This document shows positions 5,801-7,508 of a DNA stretch of 7,508 nt, piece after piece. Source of the DNA: an uncultured Clostridium sp. Lineage in GTDB: Bacteria > Bacillota > Clostridia > TANB77 > CAG-508. The stretch spans positions 1 through 7,508 of the forward strand of contig USQP01000030.1 of the NCBI GenBank assembly GCA_900556945.1, given 5' to 3'. How positions within the stretch are numbered: position 1 is the stretch's first letter; each line of letters starts with the position of its first letter. Both the position numbers and the translations under genes were made by a program. The notes under the pieces were generated by a model, which was given only the letters and a program-made list of their open reading frames with translations, did no database searches and had not been told where the DNA came from.

Positions 5801-5821
5801 GAGGTCGCTATTAGCGACCTC
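5801..5821. terminator. Hairpin between convergent asnB and mutS, probable bidirectional terminator
   Basis: GAGGTCGCT (5801-5809) and AGCGACCTC (5813-5821) form a perfect 9-bp GC-rich stem with a three-base loop, by far the most stable hairpin in the window. It starts 9 bases after the asnB stop and lies 41 bases after the mutS stop. Neither side has an immediate U-run, although GTTCATATTGTTCTTCTTTT follows on the plus strand. Confidence 0.65.
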
Positions 5822-5862
5822 GTTCATATTGTTCTTCTTTTTTTCGTTCTTTCACCTTTGCC

Positions 5863-7460
5863 TCATTTCATTTTCTCTTTTATCCTCACAAGTGTATTTA
5901 AAGCATCAATTGGCGTTAATTCATTTAAGTTGATTTTGTCTACTTCATGAGCAATTTCTGCCAATTTATAATTATATAAATCAAATTGTCCTTCTACTTG
6001 CTTTTTATCCTCTTTATCTTGCTTTTTACCTGTTAAAATATTTTTTCTTTCTAAAGAACGTAAAATCTCATTTGCTTTTTGCGTTACTACTTTTGGAACT
6101 CCTGCTAATCTCGCTACGTGTATTCCATAGCTTTCATCTGTTCCCCCTCTTACAATCTTTCGTAAGAAAATAATATCTTCTCCTTTTTCTTTGACTGCTA
6201 TAGAGTAATTTTTAATTCCTTCTAATCTATCTTCTAATTCGGTTAACTCGTGATAATGTGTAGCAAATAATGTTTTAGCCCCACACTTTTGTTTATCTGC
6301 AATATATTCTGCTACTGCCCAAGCAATGGATAAGCCATCATAAGTTGAAGTTCCTCTTCCTATTTCATCTAATATGACTAAGCTGTTAGGTGTCGCTTCT
6401 TTTAATATAGTTGCTACCTCCATCATTTCCACCATAAAAGTACTTTGCCCCATACTTAAATCATCTGATGCACCTACTCTTGTAAAAATTTTATCTACTA
6501 CTCCAATCTTTGCTGATTCAGCTGGTACAAAACTTCCACATTGTGCCATTAGTGTAATTAAAGCCACCTGCCTCATATAAGTAGACTTACCAGCCATATT
6601 AGGCCCTGTTATAATTGAGAGTCTATTTTCTTCTTTATCTAAATAGGTGTCATTTTCTACAAAGCTTCCTGCTCCTAATATTTTCTCAATCACAGGGTGT
6701 CTTCCATTTTTTATATCAATTCTTCCCAATGTGTTGACTTCTGGCATGCAATAATTCATGTCTTCTGCTACTTGTGCAAAAGAAGATAGCACGTCTAAAC
6801 TTGATATAACTTCACTTGTAGTTTGAAGTCTAACTACATTTCTAGATATTTCTTCTCTGATATTTACAAATGCGTTGTATTCAAGATTTACAACCTTTTC
6901 TTCTGCTCCTAATATTTGATTTTCTAGATTTTTTAATTCCTCTGTTATGTATCTTTCTGCATTGGTTAGTGTTTGCTTTCTTATGAATCTATCTGGCACT
7001 TGACTTAGATAAGATTTTGTTACTTCTATAAAATAACCAAAAACCTTATTAAAACCAATCTTTAGATTCTTAATTCCTGTCTTTTCCCTTTCCTCCGCTT
7101 CTAATTGAACAAGCCAAGATTTCCCTTCTGTTTGTGCTGTTTTCAATTGGTCAATTTCTTCATCATATCCTAATTTTATCATTCCTCCCTCTTTAATTGT
7201 CATAGGAGGATCATCAACAATTGCTTTTTCAATTAATTGATAAACATCTTGGAGTTCATCTAATTTATCGTATAACTCTTTCAATAAGTTAGATTTACAA
7301 TTTGCAAGTATCTTTTTTACTTCTGGTAACTTAAATAGAGAATTTTTCAAAGTAACCATATCTCTTGCATTAGCATTTCCATAAGCCATTTTTCCAGCTA
7401 ATCTTTCAATATCATATACTTTTTTTAAGTTTTCTATCATATCTCCTCTTAGGATAATGT
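5863..7460 (-). CDS. mutS: DNA mismatch repair protein MutS, N-terminal part missing (fragment end)
   Basis: MutS recognises mismatches and small loops and, using ATP, recruits MutL. The frame stays open from 7460 to TGA 5865-5863; the ATG at 7440 is internal (residue numbers here count from it), since IILRGD precedes it in frame up to the adapter. The roughly 340 residues holding the mismatch-binding and connector domains are cut off. Present are the core/lever region (KVYDIERLAGKMAYGNANARD, 7-27), the clamp (about 100-200) and the ATPase domain. The ATPase has Walker A GPNMAGKST (279-287), GASDDLSMGQSTF (323-335), Walker B LVILDEIGRGTSTYDG (354-369) and the His switch FATHYHEL (392-399). 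A C-terminal helical dimerisation tail, LTPIDALNTLVRIKEK, follows. No frameshift and no CGG codon occur. mutL, which often follows mutS, is not downstream; the next gene is convergent asnB. Confidence 0.96.
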
Positions 7461-7508
7461 CTGTCTCTTATACACATCTGACGCTGCCGACGAAGCTAGA
7501 AGTGTAGA
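7461..7508 (-). other. Nextera/Tn5 adapter, i5 index and start of P5-side sequence, right end
   Basis: 7461-7493 is the reverse complement of the same adapter as at the left end (mosaic end 7461-7479). 7494-7501 (AGCTAGAA) fits an i5 index of TTCTAGCT in reverse, and 7502-7508 (GTGTAGA) fits the start of the P5-side oligonucleotide. Genomic sequence ends at 7460. Confidence 0.97.

Noticed and set aside
7440..7460. ATG 7440 as the start of a short MutS-like protein (MutS2 or similar)
   Set aside because: The frame continues upstream to the adapter with family-like residues (IILRGD), and the sequence is mid-protein MutS; the truncation comes from the fragment end.

Overview
The window is one tagmented fragment of an AT-rich genome. 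Both ends carry Nextera (Tn5) i5-side adapter in opposite orientation (1-34 and 7461-7508), so only about 35-7460 is biological. The organism is very probably a spore-forming, low-GC Firmicute of Clostridia type: it has a cotJABC spore-coat operon, strong AGGAGG/AAGGGGG ribosome binding sites, consensus sigma-A promoters and mainly A/T-ending codons.

Layout, left to right. tsaC (minus) makes threonylcarbamoyl-AMP for tRNA t6A and has its own promoter. The cotJA-cotJB-cotJC operon (minus) has tightly overlapping genes and a sporulation-type -10 element. A six-pass DUF308/HdeD-like membrane protein (minus) ends in a strong intrinsic terminator. rpmF (ribosomal protein L32, zinc-ribbon form, minus) follows a perfect TTGACA-N17-TATAAT promoter. 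A DUF5662 protein (minus) is divergent from asnB (plus, glutamine-hydrolysing asparagine synthetase). A hairpin separates asnB from convergent mutS (minus), which lacks its N-terminal part because the fragment ends. There is no intergenic stretch over 300 bases; the gaps hold promoters and terminators.

The main result is a recurring recoding signature. Three of the eight genes (cotJC, the DUF5662 gene, asnB) look frameshifted, and each break falls exactly on an in-frame CGG codon. Skipping the C and reading the next three bases as a glycine codon (C|GGA or C|GGT) restores the expected protein each time. The DUF5662 gene appears to carry two such sites. By my reading of both strands these four are the only in-frame CGG triplets in any gene here, so CGG never acts as an ordinary arginine codon. 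CGU, CGC, CGA and AGA are all used for arginine. Strings of CGG that lie across a codon boundary (for example AGC|GGA, AAC|GGA, GGC|GGA, TTC|GGT) are translated normally.

This fits an organism in which CGG is unassigned and triggers a +1 shift, or in which CGGN is read as a four-base glycine codon. A systematic read error is the main alternative, but it would not be expected to respect codon phase and coding strand at every site.
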